Under the pieces are notes generated by a model. The model saw nothing but the letters and a program-made list of their open reading frames with translations. It was not told the origin of the DNA and searched no databases. Shown here piece after piece: positions 1 through 8,389 of a stretch of 33,377 bases of DNA; within the stretch, counting starts at the first letter, position 1, and every line of letters begins with the position of its first letter. Source of the stretch: an uncultured Porphyromonadaceae bacterium. GTDB lineage: Bacteria > Bacteroidota > Bacteroidia > Bacteroidales > Muribaculaceae. The stretch is taken from contig CAMWJD010000002.1 of assembly GCA_947174515.1 (NCBI GenBank), forward strand, positions 1 through 33,377. The letters are read 5' to 3'. The position numbers and the translations under genes were made by a program.

Positions 1-80
1 CTTGCCTTCTGCTCTCTCTCAATGGAATTGTCTCCTTCTTCATGAAGAAAAATCTACTCGAAAACCTGACGAAATATTAA
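1..80 (+). CDS. Possible 3' end of an upstream gene
   Basis: The frame beginning at base 3 is open from the window edge to a TAA at 78-80 and encodes about 25 residues: a hydrophobic stretch (CLLLSLNGIVSFFMKK) followed by a short charged tail. This would fit the last membrane segment and cytoplasmic tail of a membrane protein. Another frame is also open over this short distance, so the assignment is weak and no family can be named. Confidence 0.3.
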   Translation, partial: CLLLSLNGIVSFFMKKNLLENLTKY

Positions 81-128
81 TAAAAAAATAAGTTTAAACA
101 ACTTCTAAAGCAGAAAAGAGACATCTTG

Positions 129-159
129 TTGCAGATGAAGAAAAAAAATATTATTTTTG
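129..159 (+). promoter_or_regulatory. Bacteroidetes-type promoter before the Sel1-like gene
   Basis: A -7 box TATTTTTG lies at 152-159, with a weak -33 element (GTTG-like, ending at 131) 20 bp upstream. The -7 box ends only four bases before the ATG at 164. Transcription would therefore start at or next to the start codon, giving a leaderless or nearly leaderless message. Confidence 0.55.
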
Positions 160-163
160 CATT

Positions 164-856
164 ATGAATAGGAAATGCATGATATTATATGCGTTATGCT
201 CGGCTATTTTCCCTTTGACCGCTTTTGCGTCTACTCCGGAGGAGGTAGCCCGGCAAGCAATGGAAGGGTATAGCCTGTTTATGAGGGATTCCTTGCCGGA
301 TGACCGAAGACAAGGTTACGAAATGATGCTATTGGCGGCTTGGGAAGGGGATGCGAAAGCTGCCAATAATGTAGGCTGGATATTGCAACATGGAGAATTT
401 GACAAAAAGGACTTGCAAGGGGCACTGAGATGGTATGAACGAGCTGCGGATCAAAATCTTCCGGTGGCAGCACTTAATTACATAGATTTGATTCTCAATA
501 ACACCGAAGACGTGGTTGGAGACAATCTTCCTGACAGAGAATTTCTGGCAAAAGCTTCTGCACTTGCGGGGACATCCCTTCTGATGGGAAGGGGCCTTCC
601 TTACGACTCAAAGCTCGGAGAGTCCATGCTGCTCAGGAGCGCGCTCTGGGGCAACAAAGATTCAATGATGACGATAGCTCAGCAATTGGAGATGTACCCT
701 GATTCGTTTTCATATCTTCCACTTGAAGAGATTGCCGCCCAATGTGATGAGCTATTGCAGGATGGTGATAAAAATGTGCCGTCAGGAATGGGACTTGCCG
801 AATTTGCAGATCTTATGCTGAGTCCTTCTTATTGGTATGAACGAATTGAAAAATAA
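164..856 (+). CDS. Exported Sel1-like repeat protein
   Basis: The 230-residue product starts with a signal peptide (basic NRK, hydrophobic core, cleavage near AFAS at residues 20-23). The rest is alpha-helical with TPR/Sel1-type features: a block with AANNVGWILQHG and ALRWYERAAD around residues 65-95, and a second block with LLMGRGLPYDSKLGESMLL around 138-157. Sel1 repeats usually mediate protein-protein contacts; no catalytic motif is visible. It is 15 bp upstream of the pectate lyase gene and probably shares its transcript. The start at 164 is chosen because it gives a proper signal peptide; an alternative ATG at 179 would shorten the basic region. Its role is unknown. Confidence 0.75.
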   Translation: MNRKCMILYALCSAIFPLTAFASTPEEVARQAMEGYSLFMRDSLPDDRRQGYEMMLLAAWEGDAKAANNVGWILQHGEFDKKDLQGALRWYERAADQNLPVAALNYIDLILNNTEDVVGDNLPDREFLAKASALAGTSLLMGRGLPYDSKLGESMLLRSALWGNKDSMMTIAQQLEMYPDSFSYLPLEEIAAQCDELLQDGDKNVPSGMGLAEFADLMLSPSYWYERIEK

Positions 857-871
857 AATAATCATAACATC

Positions 872-3589
872 ATGAAAAAAGAATTTGTCAGAATGGTGGG
901 TATAGGAGCCTTATCTTTGACTGCAGCTACTGCAAGTGCCTCCGATACTCTGCTCGCCTTTCCCGGAGCCGAGGGTTTCGGACGGTACGCTACCGGGGGA
1001 CGTGGAGGTGAAATCTATCATGTGACCAATCTCAACGACAATGGCAAAGGATCGCTTCGCGATGCAGTGTCGAAGTCCAACAGAATAGTTGTGTTCGACG
1101 TCTCCGGAGTCATCAACCTTAAGAGCCGCCTTGTGTTTAAGAGCAATCTAACCATTCTCGGACAGACAGCGCCGGGAGAAGGTGTTCAAGTATATGGCAA
1201 TGGAGTGTCGTTTTCCGATGCCAACAATATCATAGTGCGTTATCTCCGTGTGCGAATGGGAGTCAACGGCGACAGCGGGAAAGATGCGGCAGGAGTTGCA
1301 TCAGGGCATGACATGATATTCGACCATATGTCGGTGTTATGGGGGCGCGATGAGAATTTCTCAGTCAGCAGCAACGACAAAGGATCCGGACCATCAAATG
1401 TGACCATCCAGAACTCAATCATCGGCCAGGGACTTCAACCCCACTCCTGCGGAGGCCTTATTCAGACAGATAATGGCGTGACTCTTTTCCGCAACCTGTA
1501 TATAGAGAATTCAACCCGAAATCCGAAGGTCAAAGGACTGAATCAGTTTGTCAATAACGTCTCATACAACTGGGGTAAGGAGGCCGCATATAACATGGGC
1601 GGTGACAGCGCCGGAGACTCCTGGGCAGAGATCACCGACAATTATTGGATCACCGGACCGTGGATAAAGGCCGCTTTCCCATTCGTGGGCGGCAACAACA
1701 ATTTCAAGTATTTCGCTCAAGGAAACTGGTATGATGAAAATATCGACGGCAAGCTTGATGGCCACGATATGACAGACGAAGAATATGAGAAATCAGGAGG
1801 ATACCGCGTATATGACACCGCGGATCTCGTGAAACACGGAGCTCCGAAAGGAGTGCCTGAAATAGCCGGCAGGATGACCGCTCCGGAAGCACTTGAATAT
1901 GTACTTGCATATGGAGGCGCATCACTCCCGGTGCGTGATGAAGTGGACCAATATCTGATCGATGAACTCTCGTCGTTTGGATCTTTTGGCACTACTGCCG
2001 GAATAGCAACCGAGAAAGCGCTTCCTCATAAAGGGACCGGGAAATTATTCGGTGGATATAAGCCCCTTGACTCTGACGGCGACGGCATCCCCGACGAATG
2101 GGAAATTGCCAATGGCCTTAATCCGCAAGATGCGACGGATGCCGCATCCATATCAGCCAACGGATATGCCAATATAGAGAACTATGCCTTTAGCATCGAC
2201 TCCGCTTATCCATATCTGAAGAATCCTACTGACTTAAGGTCTATAAAGAATGAAAAAAATGCCATCACGCTTGAATGGACCGATAATTCCGGAGAAGCAA
2301 CCGGTTTTGTAGTGGAAATTTCCACCGATGGATCGACATACGCGGAGGCATGCCGCACGGAAGCTTGCGAGACTACCCTAAAAATCGAAGGGCTCGAAGA
2401 AAACAAGCTATATTACTTCAGAGTGTATGCGCTTGGAGAAAACGGCATGAGATCGGTAGAGTCACCTGCACTCCAGACCATGACTTCCGAACCTTTTTAT
2501 CCGAACCAAACCACTCCCGTAGCACCCGCTGACGGCGCTGCCGAAAAAGTGCTTGACGTAGTGCTCAAATGGAAAAACGACACACAAGAATATTTCGGCA
2601 CATTGACCTACAACGTATATTTAGGCACTTCCGCCGACAATCTTGAGGAAATCGCCTCCGACTTGACCGACACCTCATTAAGACCCGGCGAATTGGAAGC
2701 TAACACCACTTACTTCTGGCGCGTGGATGCAGTCAACAATACCGGCGTGACAGAAGGGGATGTATGGAGCTTCAAAGCTTTAGCCGGAGGCACACTCTTC
2801 TACACCGATTTCCATACCACACCAGCATCTTTCGGCAATTCCGATTGGGGCACAATCATTTCCGGCAATCAGCTTGACATAATGAAGGGAGTAAAAGCCG
2901 AGGTTGCTTTCGACAATATGGTAATGGGCACGGACGGAGGTCGGCTTGTGGCTTTCGGAGCCCTCGGCCCATACACTTCTTATTCCTCAGCCGACAACGG
3001 AGCATCAAAGAATGCAGTCGGGTTTATCGGCAAGCAAGGCAATGTAGACAAATGCTATATTCAGGTCAACGACATTCAAGGACCATGGAAAATCACTCTT
3101 TATTGCGGCAATTCCGACAGCAGCGCCCAATCGGTGAAACTCAGTACAGGAACAGACGTGAATGGCGACGGAGTTGTGAATAGCAGCGATGATCTCGCCA
3201 CCTTTAAGTTTAAATCTTCAGAGAAGAAGACCTACAAATTTACACACACTTATGAAGGCACCGATCTGTGCAACATACGCATTGACCGGGCATCTCTCAG
3301 CAACAAAGGCATCAATTTCCATGATATCCTTATCGAACAGCATGTCATTGCCACACCGGACGCAGTAGATGAAATCCGGAATGTCCTTACGCCGGATATT
3401 GAAGTTTCCGGAGACGCTGTGACAGTCAATGGCCTTGATGGAAATGGATCGGTAGCTGTATATGACATGGCTGGAATGCTTGTCCATTCCGAAGCCTCGG
3501 TTGCGGGCGGTGTAGGATTCACGTTGGCCAAAGGCATCTATATCATCAAGGTAGACGGCATGGTTCCTGTCAAAATCATCATTTTATAA
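872..3589 (+). CDS. Secreted PL1-family pectate lyase, multidomain, with C-terminal sorting-like tail
   Basis: The 905-residue product has a signal peptide (about 1-23, ending ASAS). It then has a PL1-type beta-helix (about 28-380) with FPGAEGFGRYATGGRGG, LTILGQTAPGEGV, IIVRYLRVRMG and FDHMSVLWGRDE. PL1 enzymes cleave polygalacturonan by Ca-dependent beta-elimination. A Ca-binding DSDGDGIPDEWE loop lies near residue 400. Two fibronectin type III-like domains follow (about 455-535 and 543-638), then a beta-rich domain (about 645-830) with an EF-hand-like NGDGVVNSSDD loop. The last 70 residues (VAVYDMAGMLV, KGIYIIKV) resemble a type IX secretion sorting tail. It lies between the Sel1-like gene and the WYL gene in one tight run. 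The substrate is inferred from family only. Confidence 0.87.
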   Translation: MKKEFVRMVGIGALSLTAATASASDTLLAFPGAEGFGRYATGGRGGEIYHVTNLNDNGKGSLRDAVSKSNRIVVFDVSGVINLKSRLVFKSNLTILGQTAPGEGVQVYGNGVSFSDANNIIVRYLRVRMGVNGDSGKDAAGVASGHDMIFDHMSVLWGRDENFSVSSNDKGSGPSNVTIQNSIIGQGLQPHSCGGLIQTDNGVTLFRNLYIENSTRNPKVKGLNQFVNNVSYNWGKEAAYNMGGDSAGDSWAEITDNYWITGPWIKAAFPFVGGNNNFKYFAQGNWYDENIDGKLDGHDMTDEEYEKSGGYRVYDTADLVKHGAPKGVPEIAGRMTAPEALEYVLAYGGASLPVRDEVDQYLIDELSSFGSFGTTAGIATEKALPHKGTGKLFGGYKPLDSDGDGIPDEWEIANGLNPQDATDAASISANGYANIENYAFSIDSAYPYLKNPTDLRSIKNEKNAITLEWTDNSGEATGFVVEISTDGSTYAEACRTEACETTLKIEGLEENKLYYFRVYALGENGMRSVESPALQTMTSEPFYPNQTTPVAPADGAAEKVLDVVLKWKNDTQEYFGTLTYNVYLGTSADNLEEIASDLTDTSLRPGELEANTTYFWRVDAVNNTGVTEGDVWSFKALAGGTLFYTDFHTTPASFGNSDWGTIISGNQLDIMKGVKAEVAFDNMVMGTDGGRLVAFGALGPYTSYSSADNGASKNAVGFIGKQGNVDKCYIQVNDIQGPWKITLYCGNSDSSAQSVKLSTGTDVNGDGVVNSSDDLATFKFKSSEKKTYKFTHTYEGTDLCNIRIDRASLSNKGINFHDILIEQHVIATPDAVDEIRNVLTPDIEVSGDAVTVNGLDGNGSVAVYDMAGMLVHSEASVAGGVGFTLAKGIYIIKVDGMVPVKIIIL

Positions 3590-3605
3590 TTTCATTATCT
3601 CCTTA

Positions 3606-4496
3606 ATGGCAAAAGACAAGTTATCACGCTATCTTTGGATTGTAGACACTATATTGAAATATAAGAAGATCTCAAAGGCACATTTGAATAAATTGTGGAT
3701 TGAGTCGGATTTTTCAGATGGCAATCCGCTTGCTGACCGGACATTCTACAAGTATCGTCGGGCCATAGAAGAAACCTTTGGAATAGATATAGTGTGTGAT
3801 TCAGATGGAAGTTACCGAATTGATTCCAAATGGTCACAGTCTGCAAAGCAAATCACCGACATGACACTGAATAATTCAGTGACTATAAAGACCATGCAGA
3901 AGCTTGGAGCATACTCCGATCGCGTAGACATGGAGGATGTGCCGTCAGCAAGGGAATATCTTCCATTGGTGGCGGAAGCAATGCATGACAACCTGAAGAT
4001 AGTGTTCACTTATTCCGGTTTTTCCCGATCACGTCCGGAAGTGGGAATTCTTTTTTCTCCCTATTTTCTTAAGCTGTATAAGCAGCGATGGTATATGTTC
4101 GGAGCAAAAGATGAACACACGTTGCGCACATATGCATTGGACAGGGTTAGTGAAATGGAATTGACCTCCGATAAGTTCGTAATGCCGCAGGGCATGACGA
4201 TCGATAAGTTTTTCGGTAATATTGTAGGGGTCACAACGTCAAAGGCACCCATAAGAAATGTCATCATTCAGACATCGCTAACCCGCGCAAAATATCTTCG
4301 TGCACTCCCTCTTCATCATACTCAGAAAGAAGAAGCCCATGATTTTTATTCAATTTTCAGCTACCACCTTCAAATAAATTATGAGTTGGTCAGCGAGCTG
4401 ATGACGATGGGGCCTGATATCACAGTGATTGCACCGCGCGAACTGCAGATGATGCTTCTGAATCGGCTTAAAGAGACACTTGACAATTATAAGTAA
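3606..4496 (+). CDS. WYL-domain transcriptional regulator
   Basis: The 296-residue protein has an N-terminal winged-helix-like segment (about 1-75, with NPLADRTFYKYRRAIEE as the likely DNA-contact region). A WYL domain follows (about 120-195, including FSPYFLKLYKQRWYMFG and TYALDRVSEM), then a C-terminal WCX-like region to the end. WYL domains are thought to sense small ligands or nucleic acid and control the attached HTH. It begins 16 bp after the pectate lyase stop and is probably co-transcribed with it. It may regulate this operon, but there is no direct evidence in the sequence. Confidence 0.85.
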   Translation: MAKDKLSRYLWIVDTILKYKKISKAHLNKLWIESDFSDGNPLADRTFYKYRRAIEETFGIDIVCDSDGSYRIDSKWSQSAKQITDMTLNNSVTIKTMQKLGAYSDRVDMEDVPSAREYLPLVAEAMHDNLKIVFTYSGFSRSRPEVGILFSPYFLKLYKQRWYMFGAKDEHTLRTYALDRVSEMELTSDKFVMPQGMTIDKFFGNIVGVTTSKAPIRNVIIQTSLTRAKYLRALPLHHTQKEEAHDFYSIFSYHLQINYELVSELMTMGPDITVIAPRELQMMLLNRLKETLDNYK

Positions 4497-4498
4497 CT

Positions 4499-4520
4499 CA
4501 ACTTTCGCAAGCGAAAGTTG
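4499..4520. repeat. Perfect inverted repeat just after the WYL gene
   Basis: CAACTTTCGC at 4499-4508 pairs perfectly with GCGAAAGTTG at 4511-4520 across two bases. It starts two bases after the TAA of the WYL gene. No T-run follows, so it is not a standard terminator; it could be a 3'-end stabilising hairpin or a dispersed palindromic element. Confidence 0.75.
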
Positions 4521-4555
4521 AAGGATAAGAAGGTTATAAGGTCAAGGGGTTATCA
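4520..4555. repeat. Degenerate 9-bp-period repeat (AAGGTTA-like)
   Basis: Four successive 9-bp blocks can be laid out: GAAGGATAA, GAAGGTTAT, AAGGTCAAG, GGGTTATCA. The match between blocks is loose, so this is the weakest member of the set of 9-bp-period arrays in this window. Confidence 0.4.
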
Positions 4556-4575
4556 CTTGAATATGAAAATGATGC

Positions 4576-4619
4576 AAAATAAATAATCCGCCCGGAAATC
4601 CGGACGGATTATTTATTTT
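4576..4619. terminator. Bidirectional terminator between WYL and GltD-like genes
   Basis: The arm at 4576-4590 (ending AATAATCCG) pairs over 15 bp with 4605-4619 (CGGATTATTTATTTT). After one mismatch, CCGG (4592-4595) pairs with CCGG (4600-4603) at the tip. The A/T-rich outer stem supplies T-runs on both strands, which suits the convergent genes either side. Confidence 0.85.
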
Positions 4620-4665
4620 GGTCTATTGTAAATTAGAGAATACAGGTCTAAAGGATTTGAATCTG

Positions 4666-5976
4666 TCAGCTAATGGCCTCGATCAGCTTTATTGCATCGA
4701 TATATTTGGCAATGCTTTCAGCCACTTTCTTTGCATCTTGCATGGCATGTACCACTGTCGCCGGACGGTTGGTGACGTCGCCACCGGCAAATACCCCTTT
4801 TCTTGTGGTCATACCGTAAGGGGTTTCTCGTGTCAAGACATATCCTTTATCATCCACTTCAATTCCCTCAGTGGAATCAACAATTCTGGAAGCAGGCGCA
4901 GATCCGACAGCCAATATTACACGGTCAACAGGCATTTCTTTTTCCTCTCCATTTTGATCGATGATTATGGAATGAAGACGCATACCCTCAGCTCCGTTCA
5001 CTTTCTTGACGGTTGTGTTCCAAAGGAACTTCACACCTTCTTCCACAGCTTCGTCATATTCAGCGCGAAGAGCCGACATGGTGTCGATTTCACGGTGGTA
5101 TATCACAGACACTTCCGATGCTCCCATTCTCAAAGCTGAGCGGGCGGCATCCATAGCGGTGTTGCCACATCCGATCACAGCAATCTTATCACCTTCTCCG
5201 ATTACGACTTCGTCTCTTTTGATGAATCCTGAGTTGAATAGGCTTACTCGACGCAAGAACCAAACAGCCTGACGCACTCCCGGGTGTGTGGCGCCTTCAA
5301 TCGGGAGTGTCTTTGGTCGGCTGGTGCCGGTTCCCATGAATATTGCATCAAATCCTTCTTCAAACAGTCGGTCGATAGTGTAGTTCTGTCCGATAGTGGT
5401 GCGCAGATGTATCTTCACACCGAGATTCTCTATTTTCTTGATCTCTCGCTTCACGACTTCTTTTGGAAGTCGATACTCAGGAATTCCGAATGTCAGCACA
5501 CCACCGGGCTCAATACCCATCTCGAAAATTTCAACATGAAATCCTTGACGGGCAAGATCGCCGGCAATAGTGAGACCGGCAGGTCCGGAGCCGATAACGG
5601 CCACGCGACCACGCGTCTTTTCAGGAATATTCTCATGGCTCCATCCGGCTTCGCTATCGAAGTCAGCCACAAATCTTTCAAGCTTACCGATGTGTATGGC
5701 CTCGCCTTTCTTTGCAAGCACGCAGTTTCCTTCACATTGGCGTTCATGCGCGCATACACGTCCGCATACAGCCGGGAGGTTGCTTCTGTTGTGGATGATC
5801 TCTATGGCATTGCCGAAGTTTCCGTGGGCAAGTTCTCCAATCCAATCAGGAATGTCATTGCTGATTGGGCAACCCTTCTTGCATCCGGGCACCTTGCAAT
5901 GAAGGCAGCGCTGAGCTTCTTTTATAGCTTCGGGAAGGGTAAAGCTTTCGGCAACTTCTTTAAATTCTTCGTTCAT
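4666..5976 (-). CDS. GltD-like NADPH-dependent glutamate synthase small-subunit-type oxidoreductase
   Basis: The 436-residue protein has the family architecture. An N-terminal domain carries eight cysteines for two 4Fe-4S clusters (C24, C27, C32, C36 and C71, C75, C81, C85). An FAD dinucleotide-binding motif follows (GSGPAG near 129-134), then an NADPH-binding motif (GCGNTAMDAA near 270). Members pass electrons from NAD(P)H to a partner such as the glutamate synthase large subunit. No large subunit lies in this window, so the partner is unknown and the symbol is withheld. I chose the ATG at 5976: it follows the SDR stop by one base and starts the conserved MNEEFKE region. A longer start at 6033 would overlap the SDR gene. 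Confidence 0.88.
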   Translation of the reverse strand: MNEEFKEVAESFTLPEAIKEAQRCLHCKVPGCKKGCPISNDIPDWIGELAHGNFGNAIEIIHNRSNLPAVCGRVCAHERQCEGNCVLAKKGEAIHIGKLERFVADFDSEAGWSHENIPEKTRGRVAVIGSGPAGLTIAGDLARQGFHVEIFEMGIEPGGVLTFGIPEYRLPKEVVKREIKKIENLGVKIHLRTTIGQNYTIDRLFEEGFDAIFMGTGTSRPKTLPIEGATHPGVRQAVWFLRRVSLFNSGFIKRDEVVIGEGDKIAVIGCGNTAMDAARSALRMGASEVSVIYHREIDTMSALRAEYDEAVEEGVKFLWNTTVKKVNGAEGMRLHSIIIDQNGEEKEMPVDRVILAVGSAPASRIVDSTEGIEVDDKGYVLTRETPYGMTTRKGVFAGGDVTNRPATVVHAMQDAKKVAESIAKYIDAIKLIEAIS

Positions 5977-5977
5977 T

Positions 5978-6772
5978 TTATTTAGGTTGTTTGCCGATAT
6001 AAGCGAGAATGCCACCATCCACATAAAGGACATGGCCGTTTACGAAATCAGACGCATCAGAAGCAAGGAATACTGCAGGCCCCATAAGGTCTTCCGGAGT
6101 TCCCCAGCGTCCGGCGGGAGTTTTTGATATGATAAACTGGTCGAACGGATGTCTGGAACCGTCGGCCTGACGTTCGCGCAAAGGAGCAGTCTGGTCAGTG
6201 GCGATATAACCCGGGCCGATGCCGTTGCACTGGATGTTGGCTTCGCCATATTCCGAGCAAATGTTGCGTGTAAGCATCTTAAGTCCGCCTTTAGCCGCTG
6301 CATAGGCAGAGACAGTTTCTCTACCGAGCTCTGACATCATAGAGCAGATATTGATAATTTTTCCGTGTCCTTTCTTTATCATTCCCGGAATGACTGCCTT
6401 TGCACATATGTAAGGAGCCACCAGGTCTACATCGATTACGCGACGGAAATCTTCGACAGCCATTTCCTCCATCGGTATGCGTTTGATAATTCCGGCATTG
6501 TTGACAAGAATATCAATTGTGCCGACAGTTTTTTCAATGTCAGCCACCATAGACTTGACAGCTTCTTCATCAGTTACATCACAAAGATAACCCTTGGCAT
6601 CAATGCCAAGCTCCTTGTAAGCCTTCAGACCCCGGTCTACAGTCTCTTGACGTGAACAGTTGAATACAATTTTAGCGCCGGCTTCTGCAAAAGCCTGTGC
6701 GATAGCCAATCCAATGCCATAAGCAGCACCGGTGACGAGAGCAACTTTGCCCTCAAGTGAGAAATTAACCAT
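5978..6772 (-). CDS. SDR dehydrogenase, gluconate 5-dehydrogenase / KduD-like
   Basis: The 264-residue protein is a classical short-chain dehydrogenase: nucleotide-binding TGAAYGIG (14-21), NNAG (91-94), and catalytic Ser144 with Y157-x3-K161 (YAAAK). Its overall sequence resembles the Bacteroidetes proteins annotated as gluconate 5-dehydrogenase or 2-deoxy-D-gluconate 3-dehydrogenase, which act in hexuronate/ketogluconate metabolism. That would fit a pectate lyase nearby, but substrate cannot be read from the sequence. It is the first gene of a two-gene unit with the GltD-like gene (one-base gap). Confidence 0.85.
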   Translation of the reverse strand: MVNFSLEGKVALVTGAAYGIGLAIAQAFAEAGAKIVFNCSRQETVDRGLKAYKELGIDAKGYLCDVTDEEAVKSMVADIEKTVGTIDILVNNAGIIKRIPMEEMAVEDFRRVIDVDLVAPYICAKAVIPGMIKKGHGKIINICSMMSELGRETVSAYAAAKGGLKMLTRNICSEYGEANIQCNGIGPGYIATDQTAPLRERQADGSRHPFDQFIISKTPAGRWGTPEDLMGPAVFLASDASDFVNGHVLYVDGGILAYIGKQPK

Positions 6773-6827
6773 TGTCTTAAATATTTAGGTTCTGTTCAGA
6801 AATAGTCTGTTTTTTTGTCTTGATATG

Positions 6828-6835
6828 CAAAATTA
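6828..6835 (-). promoter_or_regulatory. -7 box for the SDR/GltD-like operon
   Basis: The minus strand reads TAATTTTG followed by C, matching the TAnnTTTG -7 element. No convincing -33 box is seen at the expected distance. The predicted leader is about 45-50 nt. The rest of 6773-6913 is A/T-rich with no other clear signal. Confidence 0.5.
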
Positions 6836-6913
6836 ATAAATTAATTGGAATGTCGGTTATGTTTTGGTCTTTTTTTGCTTGATTGAAAAAAATCAATCGC
6901 CTTAGCCTTGATT

Positions 6914-8227
6914 TTACTCAACGACAAACTCCGAGACATTGATGAAGCAGTCCGTGCTTCCGAAGCGGTCTCCTTTTTTGTTGAACCATACAGGGTTCTT
7001 TCCGGTGACTTCAACTTCAAGGATGTAATCGCCTTCCGGATATGACTTGCTTACGAAGCGCGGACCTAAGTCTTCAGTCTTACTATAGAAATCCACAAGA
7101 GAGGTGTGCAACACATCTCCTTCTTTATTTTTTATCCTTACTTCCGCATAACCGGATTGATTATCTGATTTCCCTATTATGCTAATCCTTTGTCCATTGA
7201 ATGGCAGAGACAATTTGTCTCCGGGTGTATTTGACGACCATAAATGAGCGATGGATACGCCCTTTGACTCAGCTTTTGAAATGTAATCTACATCCCATGC
7301 CTGCCAATATTCCGGGATAAAGAGTTTGGTTCCGTCTGTCTGCATCGGGAGCCAGACGTATGTAGCGGCCGAAGCTTGATAAGGGAACGACCATCTGTCG
7401 CCCATATACATAGGTATCATTTCGCCGTTGTTTATCAATGGCAAAACGAAAGTACACTGTGAGTTGTAGGTCAGAGAACCCGGAGGACAGAATAATCCCT
7501 GATTTTCCCAAGGGCCTTCAATGGAAGACGCGGTGAAATAGTAATTATCATTGCGCTCCCAGCTTGTGGTGTGAGAGGTAAGGAGATAGTAGATGCCATC
7601 TTTCTTGAACATAGCAGGAGACTCCCCCATTCCCTTCACATCAGCGACTTTAGCCTCTATCGACCTATAATCTTTGCTTAGTCTGTAGATTGGACCATGG
7701 TGGATCAGAAGATATCCGGTTCCATCTTCGTCTTGAAATGTCCCCATATCCCAACGTTTGATTGGCTGCCCTTCATATTCTATGGTGCCAAGCAGTTCAT
7801 AATCGCCGTCAATTCGGTCGCATACGGCTATTCCGATGTTTGGATCCTTATATTTCATGTCGTCGGCATGCATCAGCATTATGTATTCCCCTGTAGAAGG
7901 ACATCGCATCACCTTCACCCGCTCCCCTACCCGTTCCGGGCCAAGGATTCCGTTTTGTTGCACGGGAAGCACCACACGTTCGAATTTCCAATCTACAAGA
8001 TTATCAGAAGAGTAGCATCCGAAGCCGGGGAAAGCATTTGATTCGTCTGATTTATACTCACCAAACAACCAATACTTACCGCCATCCTCCACTATGCAAG
8101 CGCCATGCGCGTTCACGATATTTCCATCAGCATCAAACCAAGGCACTCCATTTCTGATTATGTTTCCGGCGATACAGTCAGTCATGCCGGCTATAAAAAA
8201 AACGATTATCAATGTCAGGCGAATCAT
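6914..8227 (-). CDS. Secreted GH43-family glycoside hydrolase (subfamily 24/34-like)
   Basis: The protein is 437 residues from the chosen start, with a signal peptide (about 1-20). The N-terminal PWFDADGNIVNAHGACIV and YWLFGE blocks are typical of GH43 members related to exo-beta-1,3-galactanases. Visible functional residues are D160 in RWDMGTFQDEDG (pKa-modulating Asp), E202 in GESPAMF (general acid), and Q257 in YNSQCTF. In the galactanase subfamily a Gln takes the role of the usual catalytic base. A C-terminal beta-sandwich (about 325-437) looks like a carbohydrate-binding module. The ATG at 8227 is preferred over 8248, because 8248 lies inside the promoter -7 box. Subfamily and substrate are inferred. 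Confidence 0.82.
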   Translation of the reverse strand: MIRLTLIIVFFIAGMTDCIAGNIIRNGVPWFDADGNIVNAHGACIVEDGGKYWLFGEYKSDESNAFPGFGCYSSDNLVDWKFERVVLPVQQNGILGPERVGERVKVMRCPSTGEYIMLMHADDMKYKDPNIGIAVCDRIDGDYELLGTIEYEGQPIKRWDMGTFQDEDGTGYLLIHHGPIYRLSKDYRSIEAKVADVKGMGESPAMFKKDGIYYLLTSHTTSWERNDNYYFTASSIEGPWENQGLFCPPGSLTYNSQCTFVLPLINNGEMIPMYMGDRWSFPYQASAATYVWLPMQTDGTKLFIPEYWQAWDVDYISKAESKGVSIAHLWSSNTPGDKLSLPFNGQRISIIGKSDNQSGYAEVRIKNKEGDVLHTSLVDFYSKTEDLGPRFVSKSYPEGDYILEVEVTGKNPVWFNKKGDRFGSTDCFINVSEFVVE

Positions 8228-8247
8228 AGATATAAAATTTCCGACCA

Positions 8248-8255
8248 CAAAGTTA
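8248..8255 (-). promoter_or_regulatory. -7 box for the GH43 gene
   Basis: The minus strand reads TAACTTTG, placing transcription start about 14 nt before the ATG at 8227. The -33 box is not obvious. This supports the shorter GH43 start. Confidence 0.5.
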
Positions 8256-8296
8256 ATAAAAAAATGTAATAATGCTTGGAAATTCTGTGATAACGG

Positions 8297-8329
8297 TTGT
8301 AGGAATATGATTTTTTTGTTGTAAATTTG
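8297..8329 (+). promoter_or_regulatory. Promoter for the DUF362 gene
   Basis: TAAATTTG (then C) lies at 8322-8329, with a TTGT -33-like element starting at 8297. The spacing is 21-22 bp, slightly longer than at other promoters here. The leader would be about 55 nt. Confidence 0.55.
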
Positions 8330-8389
8330 CAGTTGTGATTCCGCTTTAACAAGTGAAGGGAGACGCTTATACCTTTTGAATTAATATAT

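Noticed and set aside
4618-5985. Long plus-strand frames at 4618-5139 and 5284-5985
   Set aside because: They lie antisense to the clearly conserved GltD-like gene and have no family resemblance.
6881-6898. GATTGA/TCAATC hairpin as terminator of the GH43 gene
   Set aside because: Only 6 bp, A/T-rich, and no T-run follows on the minus strand.
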